A stretch of DNA of 64,000 bases. Source: Rhodosorus marinus (Eukaryota > Rhodophyta > Stylonematophyceae > Stylonematales > Stylonemataceae). Both the position numbers and the translations under genes were made by a program. Below are positions 11,855 to 20,795 of this stretch, piece after piece. Location: NCBI GenBank assembly GCA_029953675.1, contig JAMWBK010000001.1, positions 1,029,001 through 1,093,000 of the forward strand, given 5' to 3'. The notes beneath the pieces were generated by a model. That model worked only from the letters and a program-made list of their open reading frames with translations. It ran no database searches and was not told where the DNA came from. Each line of letters begins with the position of its first letter. Position 1 is the stretch's first letter.

Positions 11855-12118
11855 CTAATCGTGCTTCTCCCCCTTAGACCCGGGGGAGTCGGTCCTCGCT
11901 CTCTTACCTCCTATCCGCACCAAAGTCGTGAGCCGCCCACTCCGCGAGGCTCGCGGAACGGATCCCGCGGGCTTCACCAAAGTAACCTGGGCGTCCTCCA
12001 CCGCCATGCCCTCAGTCTGCTCCCCTTCCTCACCACTCTCGCTGGAAGTAGTGCTGGAAGCAGAGCCCTCCAAAATCCCCACCCGCTGCAGCTCTGTCTT
12101 GTAGCGCGAAGTCAGCAC
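11855..12118 (-). pseudogene. LINE-A ORF1 C-terminal piece
   Basis: The last roughly 87 codons of ORF1, ending in SPGSKGEKHD and a stop, followed by ORF2 in the +1 frame. Upstream ORF1 is missing because of the 5' truncation at about 12145. Confidence 0.75.
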
Positions 12119-12145
12119 AAGTCGCCTCTCCAGATCGAAGAAACT

Positions 12146-13507
12146 GGACTTTACTGGACTTTACTAGCATAGCCTGAAGCGCTACGCAAGGCGTGAAGAT
12201 GAACTAATAACTAGGGAGGGAAGCATGCAACCCCAGGCGCCGATGGCGCGCCTCGGAAAGCATGTCGCTGGAATATCGCCAAAGGGAGACACTTAAACGC
12301 CTCAAGAGCGCCAAATATTCAGTAGGATGCTCAGCAAAACATTTCCGCAACCACTCTAAACCCGACTTATCGACGTGACCAAAGCTTTCCACAATGAATG
12401 GCTGGAACCGGTGAGAGCGACCCTCAGCGCAAGGCAGACTGGCCATGCTCTCAGCATACCGTCGTTCCTTAACTCTTCGAAGGGCTGAAGCCACGGCCCC
12501 CCGGCGGCGGGCGGCTGCGGTGAGGTGGGCGCTGGCCACGGGGCAGGTAATCGCAAGGTCCACATATGTTGAGCGTCTGGCAGCAGCGTCAGAGACGAGG
12601 AGATCGGCTATACAACGGGGCGGTGCAGAGTCCGAGATTGATCTGGGCAGTTCCGACTCAACCTCAACCGTATGCCCTATCCGAGTCAAAAATTCGCTGA
12701 GGATGTACTTGAGGCGAGTGTGACGCCTCGTACGGAGACCTCGCAACAGTCCGCAGGAACCCAGGAAGTGGTAGCCACAAGCGTCAATCCGGCTCTCACA
12801 TCCCTGACAGAAAGACGGCCGATTAGAGTGCCACGGAGCCTGTGGCAAACCGAGATAGATCCGTGCGGCAGAACGGAACTGGAAAGCATCTAGACGATGA
12901 CTCAATGACGACGGTAGAGTGGTTAACCACAAGTGCGAGAGGTGGCCTCCCATGCCGCGGAGACGAGCGGCAGTGGTAGGCGGCGTGAGAGGAGAATTGA
13001 GCATGACTGTGTGAGCGGCACTGTGTTGGCCCCAGGTGAGGCTATGTTGAATCACATCAGTGCGGGAGCTCCACAATCGGCTCAAACCCGGGTAGTCTGC
13101 AACAGGGGACCCGGGGCTAGCCTCTCCGTCATCGGCAAGAACTCGGTCGAGGGGACAATCCTCAATCGCTTCAGCTCGTCCCCATAACAGCTCCCTCCAG
13201 GAACGAAAGCGGGACCGATTTGCGTCCGGCACGGCGTTGCACCTCCTGAACGCGTGTTGAAGACCATCATAAATTGTCAAAAGCGGGGGCGGCAGGGTCA
13301 CTGGATCCTCGTTGGTCAAAGCTCGAGCCAAGAGGCAGGCACTTCGCATCTGGAAGGTCACCAACGTTCGCAGCGCGGTAGCCCAGGAGGCAACCGCCGC
13401 TGGCGAGCATACCAGCCCACGGTCTGCGACGCCGAATCCCCCTAATCGCAACGGTAGAGCGATCTGTGCACGAATAAAGTCCCTGTCGGGAGCAGCTTCA
13501 AGATCGA
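12146..13507 (-). mobile_element. LINE-A copy A2, 5'-truncated
   Basis: Holds the C-terminal 437 or so codons of ORF2 (from LDLEAAPDRDF) in one open frame, 13532-12204, nearly identical to A1, including the finger and endonuclease. It starts right after the tail of the next copy (13508-13530) and ends with its own tail at 12146-12165, joined directly to A1. Confidence 0.88.
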
Positions 13508-13626
13508 GGACTTTACTGGACTTTACTAGCATAGCCTGAAGCGCTACGCAAGGCGTGAAGATGAACTAATAACTAGGGAGGGAAGCATGCAACCCCAGGC
13601 GCCGATGGCGCGCCTCGGAAAGCATG
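13508..13626 (-). mobile_element. LINE-A 3'-end fragment A3
   Basis: Only the last roughly 110 bp of LINE-A: tail repeats, the GCATAGCC...GCTACGC hairpin and the final coding hairpin, cut off at GCATG by the fold-back sequence at 13627. Confidence 0.8.
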
Positions 13627-13761
13627 TGGCGCGATGGTTTTACTAACAAAACAGTCCCTGCGCTTGGCGTCGCGCCACAGGCTTGGCAAGCACCGCCTGC
13701 AAGTATGTTGCCTCGACGGCGATAACATACCTGCGGGCGGTACCCTAGCACAATCGCGCCA
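13627..13761. mobile_element. 135-bp fold-back element with terminal inverted repeats
   Basis: Perfect 9-bp terminal inverted repeats TGGCGCGAT (13627-13635) and ATCGCGCCA (13753-13761). Inside is a strong hairpin: CCGCC/GGCGG at 13693/13736 and GTATGTT/AACATAC at 13703/13724. There is no ORF and no obvious target duplication. It could be a MITE-like DNA element or a structured scrap. Confidence 0.45.
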
Positions 13762-13954
13762 TTACTGACGAGGGGCAGAGCGCAATCCTGCAAGGCTGCT
13801 CAATGACCTCACCGCTTCAACGGCATCTGTTGAGGTATACCAGTTGACTGAACACATTTATTCACTGGGCACTGGTTATTCTTCACGAGAAACCAGAAAA
13901 GCCAAAAGTTTTCCTTTATTGGAATGGGCTTAGTAAATCACCGTTGAGTGAATT

Positions 13955-14045
13955 TATTTAATCGGAGGCTGGAAGAAAAAGAGAAGAAAGCTCATGGGAA
14001 ACAAAAAGACTAAGCGCAGCGAAGATCGCGTGCCTCCAACAGCGG
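13955..14045 (-). mobile_element. LINE-B 3'-end fragment
   Basis: Minus-strand 3' UTR (TTAATCGGAGGCTG, the T-run region) and the last codons of ORF2 (GAGGCACGCGATCTTC). Degenerate. Confidence 0.7.
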
Positions 14046-14074
14046 AACGCCAAGATGTGATTTTGTTCTTGTTT

Positions 14075-14160
14075 ATTTCTGAGGCGATATTCTAGCCGCA
14101 TGTGTTCAGCCGAGGCGAGCATCGTCGTGTGGGCTTGCACCCTTTTCCCCCAGTTTCTAT
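14075..14160 (+). mobile_element. LINE-A 3'-end scrap, plus strand
   Basis: Resembles the final ORF2 segment (GGCGATATTC...GCCGAGGC...GGGCTTGCAC) but is heavily mutated. Confidence 0.5.
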
Positions 14161-15186
14161 TTCCCTTTCACAAAGTGCATAGGTAGTGCTTCAGGTATTT
14201 CTGAGGCCCTCCGCGTTGGATTTTATTCTTAGTATCAGAAACATTGGATTCTATTATTAGGAATGGAGAAACGAAATATTTTAGGTATAATAAGAAATCG
14301 CGTCATTCCTGAATTTTCTATTATTAGAAACCCTTGATTCCGTATTTGAGTTGTGATCTCGGTTCTTTACTGATGAAAACGAAACAATCTTGTTGCGTGC
14401 TGAAAATGGGGAGAAGGTTGGAATCCATCAAGATTCTGGTTGAAGAAAATGATCATGATGAACGTTGACATCTGATGATTCAAATTTTCTCTTGGGCACG
14501 GTAATAGCCATCGCGGTGAACCCAGAATCGCAGACCAGCGGAAGTAGTGTCGAGACTGGACTCCATCCATCCATCCAGAGTGTAGTGCTGGTTTTCTAAC
14601 GAAATCTTAGGCGGTACGATAGGCCGCAAAATTTGGTTGGAAATAGGAACACTGCCAGATTGGGGGTCGAGGAAGGCAGGGTTTGTTCTGGTAGAAATCC
14701 GTTTCTGCTTTTATTACAAAGAGCCAACGGGAAATCAAGCTGTCAGGTCGGGAAGTTTGTTGACTCGGCAGATTGCTCTCGCCAACGTGTACAACCCTGA
14801 TTCCTCGGCAGCGACGCCTCGGCGCGCTGCCATAACCATGCGTTGCCGTGAACTGAACGGGGGTTTAATCTGATGCTGTTCACCGACGCTACTGCTCGTT
14901 TTTAGGGGTTGTAAGCCCTGGACGGATTCGTCGACGAACAGTTGTAATTCCTACGTTTGTTCAGTGTCGCTTTACGGCGATACTCCAACAGCATACTAGT
15001 CAAGGTTGATTTTTTTTCTCCTTACCTAGTTCGAATTACCCAACTCGAATGTCAGCAGAAACGCCACCGTGTGTGTCAGTAGCACAGAAGAAAAGATAGT
15101 GAGAGCTCCGCAGGATTGCGCGACCTGAAATCTAGGAGCGATCTTCAGAAACAGCACGGAGCCGTGCGGACGATCTGTTCTTCGAT
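14161..15186. other. Intergenic, no gene recognised
   Basis: AT-rich at 14220-14350 with repeated TCTATTATTAG motifs. Several short frames have no recognisable family. Poly-T at 15010-15018. Probably upstream DNA of the transporter locus. Confidence 0.4.
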
Positions 15187-15342
15187 ATGAAAGTGACGAA
15201 GTTGCTTGGAGGGGTTTTCGCGTTTGGAGCAACAAGTATAAACCACCACTATATACCAGGTAAGTCGATGAAGAGGAAGTCTAGATGTGTATGCTCGCGT
15301 AGAAACAGTTCACTGTATTCACAATACTCAACAATACTCTAA
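15187..15342 (+). CDS. Possible short secreted peptide, or first exon/leader upstream of the transporter
   Basis: A 51-codon frame starting MKVTKLLGGVFAFGATSINH, with a basic start and small hydrophobic core that resembles a signal peptide, followed by a basic KSMKRK stretch and two Cys. Codons 8-31 recur at 8524-8592 with mostly synonymous changes, which hints at selection on the peptide. A perfect splice donor CAG/GTAAGT lies at about 15258. If spliced to an AG near 15437, the product would end ...GKDCKTQRRRENAASKG...GGYLL at 15517. It could also be a uORF of the transporter. Function unknown. Confidence 0.35.
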   Translation: MKVTKLLGGVFAFGATSINHHYIPGKSMKRKSRCVCSRRNSSLYSQYSTIL

Positions 15343-15527
15343 ACATTATCACCCACGTTCAGCAGCAAGATCGCTAGCTATATATGGATCGATTCTGAGC
15401 TTGACTTTCTCAACTGGATTGCCTGCTGGAGTTCACGGCAAGGACTGCAAAACTCAACGGCGACGAGAGAACGCAGCATCGAAAGGTTTAAGAATTCGCG
15501 GGGGATATTTACTGTGAGTAGGAAAAA

Positions 15528-16919
15528 ATGGGTCAGGATTTAATGGATCCGGAGCACCTGGAGCCGCAAATCGATGCGGACTATGATGTGGAGGAAACTG
15601 CTGTCAAAGATACTAATGCAGAATACGCCGAAGGAGTGAATACGTTTTTGCATGAGCAGGAGGAAAAATTGAGGCGATCAACTCCTCTCAAGACATACAT
15701 CATGATTACCGCGATGACGCTCAACTACTTCATGGTTCCCGGCTTTTTTGGCGGCATGGGATGGGCGCTGGCTGTAGTAGTCCTCATTTGGGGGTGGTCC
15801 CACAGTCTAATTACCGGTCTGATGCTGGACAAGGTTTCTGAAGCTAAACCACAGATTCTGAGTTATCCTGACTTGGGCGCGTATATCGGCGCGAAGCTCT
15901 TCAAGGGGAGCAAACACGGGCGACGAGCTGGTTACTGGATAATATGGACGGCCCAAGCCCTTGGCAACTTTCTCATCTCTGTGGCGAATTTGGGTTTCTG
16001 CGCCCAGTTTTTCCAGGCGATCTTCCCTCAGCCGTGCTACATCTGGTGGATTGTCATCTCCTACGGATTCGTCCTTTTTTTGTCCCAGGTACCTACATTC
16101 CACGAGAGTTTTGGAGTTAACTTCGTCAGTCTAAGTGCTTCTTTGGTGTTGTTCGTCCTGATAATCGTGAACATGGCCATCACTGGAACTCTTGAGGAGG
16201 TCAGCTACAATATCGGGAACATCACCACGGTCTTCAACGGAATCGCGGGAATCTGCTTCGCCTTTGGAGGTCATGCTATATTCCCAGAGGCCCGAAGGGA
16301 GATGAAACAACCAGAAAAGTTTAAGCAGTCGATCTACTGGATGTACGCCACACTCGGACTTGCTATGGCTGTAGTAGGGTTCATGGGTTACGGCATATTC
16401 GGAACTGAGGCAAAAATCAACATTTTTGACAATTTTACCTGGAACGCATCGGTCGCAGCCGGGAACATATTTATGCTGCTCGCCTTCTTCGGAGCTCTCG
16501 TGATCGGAAACATTATTTCGATGATGGCTATCCAGACAGTCCTGAAGATCCCACTTCTTGGCTGGGGAAAGCCGAAGTCATACGGTATGCCAGCCGGCGT
16601 TACTCGTACACTCCTCAGAGTGGCACTGGTGACGCTGGAATTGTTCCTAGCGCTTCTCATCCCGTTCATTGGTGACTTGGTGGGTCTGACGGGGGCTTTC
16701 AGCAGCACGATCTTGACGTTCATGTTTCCGTGCATCGCGTACTGGGTTGTTTTCAACAAGCGAATGAGCATCTACACGAAGCTGGTTTGTGCGTTCTTGA
16801 TCGTCCTATCAGTTTTTATCTGTATTATTGGCGCTTATGGAGCCTTGGTAGGGCTAGTTGATGCTGCTCATGCATTTGAACCATTCAATTTACCCTGCAG
16901 CTACCTGGACCTGCCCTGA
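15528..16919 (+). CDS. Amino acid/auxin permease family (AAAP) transporter
   Basis: 463 residues, one exon. A hydrophilic acidic N-terminus of about 55 residues is followed by about ten or eleven hydrophobic segments, starting at TYIMITAMTLNYFMVPGFFG. Family-typical segments are the mid-protein ICFAFGGHAIFPEARREMK and, towards the C-terminus, LLIPFIGDLVGLTGAFSS. AAAP (Aa_trans) proteins are proton-coupled carriers of neutral or aromatic amino acids in plasma or vacuolar membranes. Substrate and membrane cannot be told from sequence. The ATG at 15528 is the first in frame. A TATA-like TATATAT lies near 15379, about 150 bp upstream. I favour an AVT-like transporter. Confidence 0.88.
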   Translation: MGQDLMDPEHLEPQIDADYDVEETAVKDTNAEYAEGVNTFLHEQEEKLRRSTPLKTYIMITAMTLNYFMVPGFFGGMGWALAVVVLIWGWSHSLITGLMLDKVSEAKPQILSYPDLGAYIGAKLFKGSKHGRRAGYWIIWTAQALGNFLISVANLGFCAQFFQAIFPQPCYIWWIVISYGFVLFLSQVPTFHESFGVNFVSLSASLVLFVLIIVNMAITGTLEEVSYNIGNITTVFNGIAGICFAFGGHAIFPEARREMKQPEKFKQSIYWMYATLGLAMAVVGFMGYGIFGTEAKINIFDNFTWNASVAAGNIFMLLAFFGALVIGNIISMMAIQTVLKIPLLGWGKPKSYGMPAGVTRTLLRVALVTLELFLALLIPFIGDLVGLTGAFSSTILTFMFPCIAYWVVFNKRMSIYTKLVCAFLIVLSVFICIIGAYGALVGLVDAAHAFEPFNLPCSYLDLP

Positions 16920-17189
16920 GGCATACCCGGCACTTGACGCAAATCTATGGCGACCAACTGCATTATGTTATTTTCAGACCGGGTCTCCGGTAAATTTTTT
17001 TTTTAAGACGTATCATCGAATTATCTGGCCTTTTCTTTGGCTGATCAGATGATAAAGCATATCCTAAATCTAATCAGTTTCTCTTCTAGAATGTTCTTCA
17101 TTTAAAGACAGGCTGTCACTTGGTTCCTTCACCAAGTGTCTCAAAGCAGAGGCACGTGTGAGAACCTGCCCCGAAGAGTTCTAACAGAA
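16920..17189. other. 3' flank of the transporter gene
   Basis: No gene seen. GATAAAGC at about 17050 is a weak poly(A)-signal candidate. Confidence 0.35.
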
Positions 17190-17410
17190 CTTTTGGCGAC
17201 TACTGGAGCCGACTGTGCGTACCGCCATGGGTACAGAAAACTAAAAAAATATATCTTTAAGAAGAAAAACAATATAAGTTCCGCGCACTGGCGATAGAGA
17301 GAAATTCACATATTTCTCCATGCTGAGGAACCGTTGACGACTACTGGAGCTGACTGTGACGCGATGGGTACAGATAACTAAAAATATACATTTTAAAAAG
17401 AACAACAAGG
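17190..17410 (+). repeat. Imperfect tandem duplication, about 140-bp period
   Basis: GGCGACTACTGGAGCCGACT at about 17193 recurs as GACGACTACTGGAGCTGACT at about 17335. Each is followed by an ATGGGTACAGA...AACTAAAAA stretch and an AT-rich run. No ORF spans it. Confidence 0.6.
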
Positions 17411-17414
17411 GTTA

Positions 17415-17890
17415 GTGGCGCCTCAACCGGTACCTGCACCTGCACCTGTTCTTGAACCTGAGGCACTTGTTCCACTCGCCATCGACATGAACTGCGGCGC
17501 CCTTAAACTACACCTGGATGCACCCCGGGCCAAGGCCAGCACCTACCATGCATTGATGCTCCGCTACATGGACCTTCTCGCACAGACCCACGCCAAAGGT
17601 ACTGAAGCACTATTCCTACAGCAGCTGGTTACGCTAGTCTGGGGCTGCTCAGTAAAGGATACAGTTACGTTAGTCTGGGGTTTAGAAAATAGAACCTACT
17701 AATCTACCGCGCTTTAGGTCTCGCCCTAGACCCCGAAGCCAACCCGCTTCTACGTACTTTCATCATGGTCCCACTTCCGGGTCTCGCACTGGGGGAACGT
17801 ACGTGAGCTCCAGATCGGCGAACAAATTGGACACCTCTTGAGTGCCAACTTCTCGGTAGTATGGACCGCGCTCAACGCGAAGGCATTTTG
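17415..17890 (+). pseudogene. Decayed coding sequence of unknown family
   Basis: A proline/alanine-rich start (PVPAPAPVLEPEAL) leads into a helical-looking stretch (STYHALMLRYMDLLAQTHAK). The same sense continues after stops and shifts as LGLALDPEANPLLRTFIMVP and SANFSVVWTALNAKAFWSN. The first frame has no ATG (GTG at 17415). A 13-nt motif, ACGTTAGTCTGGG, is repeated near 17633 and 17666, breaking the frame. It reads like a dead gene, possibly of an element; family not recognised. Confidence 0.3.
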
Positions 17891-18379
17891 GAGTAACCTA
17901 TTATGTTTCCGATATTAATCGAGCTTGCAGGGTGGGAATTGAGGTGGTAGGACTGTTGGACAGAGTCCGCTACTACACAGAGGACTTACAAGTACTAGAT
18001 GCGATTCGTAGTTTGTCAGCTACTAGAGTAAATAAGGATCAAGCCTGGTTAAGATCGGGGTTTTTGTACGCTTGCACCTACATGAAGGTTTTCCCTAAGT
18101 CCCGGGATGTCATAGGCTGAGGAGCGTATACGGTGCTTGAAAAAGTCGGCAAGTGCGTTTAGTACCATTAGAGGCATGAGCAAGAGATTGCTAGTAAAGT
18201 CCAGAGATAAGGACGAGACTCATATTTCCAACAGTTTCTTCAAGTTCAATCAGCTCCATCCAGAGCCGAATCAATTGAACTCGATCACGTCCTCTGTTTT
18301 TAAAAACAAGTCAATCTCCAACGGCTTTTTCCACTTGTTCTGCTTTGAACTTAACCAGGTCATTGCTAACATGTTCAGG
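17891..18379. other. Intergenic, no gene recognised
   Basis: Only short frames, none with family resemblance. Confidence 0.35.
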
Positions 18380-18810
18380 GACTAGTTGAAAACGATAGAA
18401 AACAAAAAAAAGCCGTTGGGAAGAGGGCCGAGAGTTGGGGATCCTTATTCTGGTAGGGGAGCTTGTTGATCCAACGGGCAGCAGCGTCGAAGCCCTGGAA
18501 AAACGCCAGTTGCCCCGGCTGCGAAAGGTGCTCAAACCCGCGAAGGGCGCCAGACGATGAGCTAGAGCTGAAGCTCGAAAAGTCCCGGGACAGTCAAAAC
18601 CTCGGCACATTTCGCTTCCTGGCGACTAAAATGATCGAATACTGGTAGACCTAGTTTCGGTATTTGGAAGAACGGAATAAGTTGGAATAAATGGAACTAT
18701 TAGAAAACGATAGAAAGCAAAAAAAAAACCGTTGGGACAGAGCCGATATTGGTAGATATCCTGGACTGGGAGCCGCTTGTTGATCCAACGCGCAATGTCG
18801 AAGTTTTGAA
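18380..18810 (+). repeat. Pair of imperfect direct repeats, about 120 bp each
   Basis: 18385-18500 and 18695-18810 share GAAAACGATAGAAA, an A-run, CCGTTGGGA, and GCTTGTTGATCCAACG followed by GTCGAAG. They are spaced by about 310 bp. The A-run next to CCGTTGGGA resembles a degraded LINE 3' end, but I cannot assign a family. Confidence 0.5.
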
Positions 18811-19035
18811 AAAACAGGGTAGATGATGATCTTTATCCTCGTGTGGGTGGGGGGGATGCTGCCCACAAAAGACACGGGAATCGTGCTTCTTGTTGCGTCA
18901 TTGGTTGTTGCATCAGAGAATTCCCCAATCTTGCCTTGGACACTACTCAGATTGTAATACCATTCGATAACACACACTTTTGCGTCAAAGCAGATGATCT
19001 GAGGGACGCCACCCCCTCAGTGGTAAAGAGAGAGG

Positions 19036-19043
19036 TATAAATA
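19036..19043 (+). promoter_or_regulatory. TATA box TATAAATA
   Basis: A canonical TATAAATA 110 bp before the ATG at 19146, in a good position for a short 5' UTR. Confidence 0.55.
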
Positions 19044-19145
19044 TCGTATGGGATCTTGTTTGGCAGCTCGCCGGGAAGGCACAGTGGCAGGTCTCGAGGA
19101 CGGGAATTTTTCAAGATCTGTTGTGGTGCAGCTGGAGGAGTACTC

Positions 19146-20609
19146 ATGAAGCACGGTTTGGTAGCGATCCTGTTGGCCGGAATTTGCGGCTTGGCAGCTG
19201 GAGAAGCTGCTACATGCGCCTCCCTTTTTAACCCTATGGTTAGCTCCTTCAGGAGCCTTCCCTCGTGTTATCAGCTGGTAGTTGAAAGTGAACCTGTGGG
19301 AATCGTAACGAACAGTGATGTCGTGAAGACGCAAGGACCGAACAAGGGAGAAACGTGTGTCAGATTCACTTTTGTCGTTCGCAACGGACTTGGGATTAGA
19401 CGAGTCAAAGTCGGACTGTGGAATCGCGAGATTCCCCAAACGAATCTTCGGTTCACCCGTAAGAGGAAGTTTCTAGATAGTGAGCCCACGACGGTGAGAG
19501 TAGACGCATGCCTAGACGACATCCAGACTGAAACCGACTGCTGCACCGGAGAAGAGACCAAATTTCTCGTGGCTGAAGCGAAGGTACGAATGGAGAACGG
19601 CAAAGTGGTTACTGCTACCTTGTCTAGAAGCAACGTCACTGGCGTCCCGGAGACCGTGACCTGTGGCAACGTTCCACCAGTGCAAGCTTGCGATCACATC
19701 CCCGTTTTCGAAAATGGGGATGGGTTCCTCCAATGCGAGTTCAAATTTGAGTGCGAGAACATCGGCGGTGAACCGGAATTCATCGGCGTCAACCGTATCG
19801 ACCTGTCAGGTGGATCTATTGAAGTCGTGATATCACCCAGCCGGATAATATCGCCAGGATCGCTGCAAATAAGTGTCTACGAAGACCCAGGCACTGCGCC
19901 GGGAGCGATAGCTATATCTGCCCGGGCGCTAACGGTGTTCGATCGTCCTGCAGTAGCTGTGGAGACATTTAATGACAATTCATTTGCCATTGCCACATTT
20001 TTGGTGTCAGAGCTACCTTTATTGAATGCAGTTGGGGTCGCTCTCACGACCTCAGTTGGGACGACTCCACGAGACGCGAGGTTTTCAGTGAGGGCCGAAG
20101 AGCGAATTTCGTTACAATTTATTCGTTTCGCTTCTCTCCGAGTTATAGCGGCCACAGGCCCGCTATTTCTAGAAGCAGAGGCAGAAGATTCCAAATTTGG
20201 GCCACTTCCGGATAGTGGAATCGTAGGACGGATCGGCAGCGTTATTTGCGGGTTTTGCCGTCCAGCCACCTTTTTCCCGATAGGAGAATGGAAGACCTTG
20301 CCAGTCCCCCAAACGCAGCCTCTAAACAGCGGCCAGTTCCAGGCTGAACTGTTCCGCCGCCCCGGCGTTTGTATCTTTGATGGCGAACCGGGAGAAATCG
20401 GTTCGGTGTGTGGGCCACAAGGAGAACAAGGGGTAAGGAGAAAGATTCGCTGGTTTCTTCGTCAGGCAAAATTTTCCTTTTCATCGATGATCTGACCAAC
20501 ACGCGGGGTTTTCCTTACCTAGGTGCGCGAATTTTTGGAGGTCGTCCAAGGACAGGTTTATTGTACTTGCTCCGAACCGACCCCCCCCCCACTCCCCCCC
20601 CAGGAATAG
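19146..20609 (+). CDS. Secreted Cys-rich protein of unknown family, two exons
   Basis: My model joins 19146-20432 and 20523-20609 (457 residues). The ATG at 19146 opens a signal peptide (MKHGLVAILLAGICGLAAG); the longer frame starts at TTG. The intron begins GTAAGG at 20433, ends CCTAG at 20522, is 90 nt long and phase 0. Splicing adds a 28-codon tail with VYCTCSEPTPPPLPP; unspliced, the frame reads into a basic tail. The region after the signal peptide has a conserved pattern, VKVGL...CC...LVAEAK...FENG...CEFKFEC, also present in the RTX protein at 41.9 kb. The middle is beta-rich with few Cys, and GFC and CIFDGEPGEIG lie near the end. Probably cell wall or extracellular. Function unknown. 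Confidence 0.7.
20433..20522 (+). other. Predicted 90-nt GT-AG intron
   Basis: Donor GGG/GTAAGG at 20433 and acceptor TTACCTAG at 20522. Phase 0 joining keeps the frame open to a TAG at 20607-20609. A TCTGAC at about 20491 could serve as branch region. Confidence 0.55.
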
Positions 20610-20689
20610 TGGGCAGCAAAAGCGAGGAGAGTTGGTTCCATCTTATCGCAAAAACTCAGTAAAACGGCCCAACTTCTTGCCTAATTTAC

Positions 20690-20795
20690 TCGTAGAACAC
20701 GTGGCCAAAGCTTTCCACAATGAAAGGCTGGAACGGGTGGGAGCGACCCTCAGTGCAAGACAGACTCGCCATACTCTCAGCAGACCGTCGTTCTG
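20690..20795 (-). mobile_element. LINE-A fragment
   Basis: Minus-strand piece of the ORF2 C-terminus (GRSHPFQPFIVESFGHV in translation), joined at 20796 to the 3' tail of the next copy. Confidence 0.7.

Larger units (their letters stand above)
8690..12145 (-). mobile_element. LINE-A copy A1, 5'-truncated within ORF1
   Basis: Minus-strand copy running from inside ORF1 (from ...FFDLERRLVL) through ORF2 to the 3' tail of GTAAAGTCCA repeats at about 8690-8710. Its 5' end abuts the tail of the next upstream copy directly, with no unrelated DNA between them. Confidence 0.85.
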
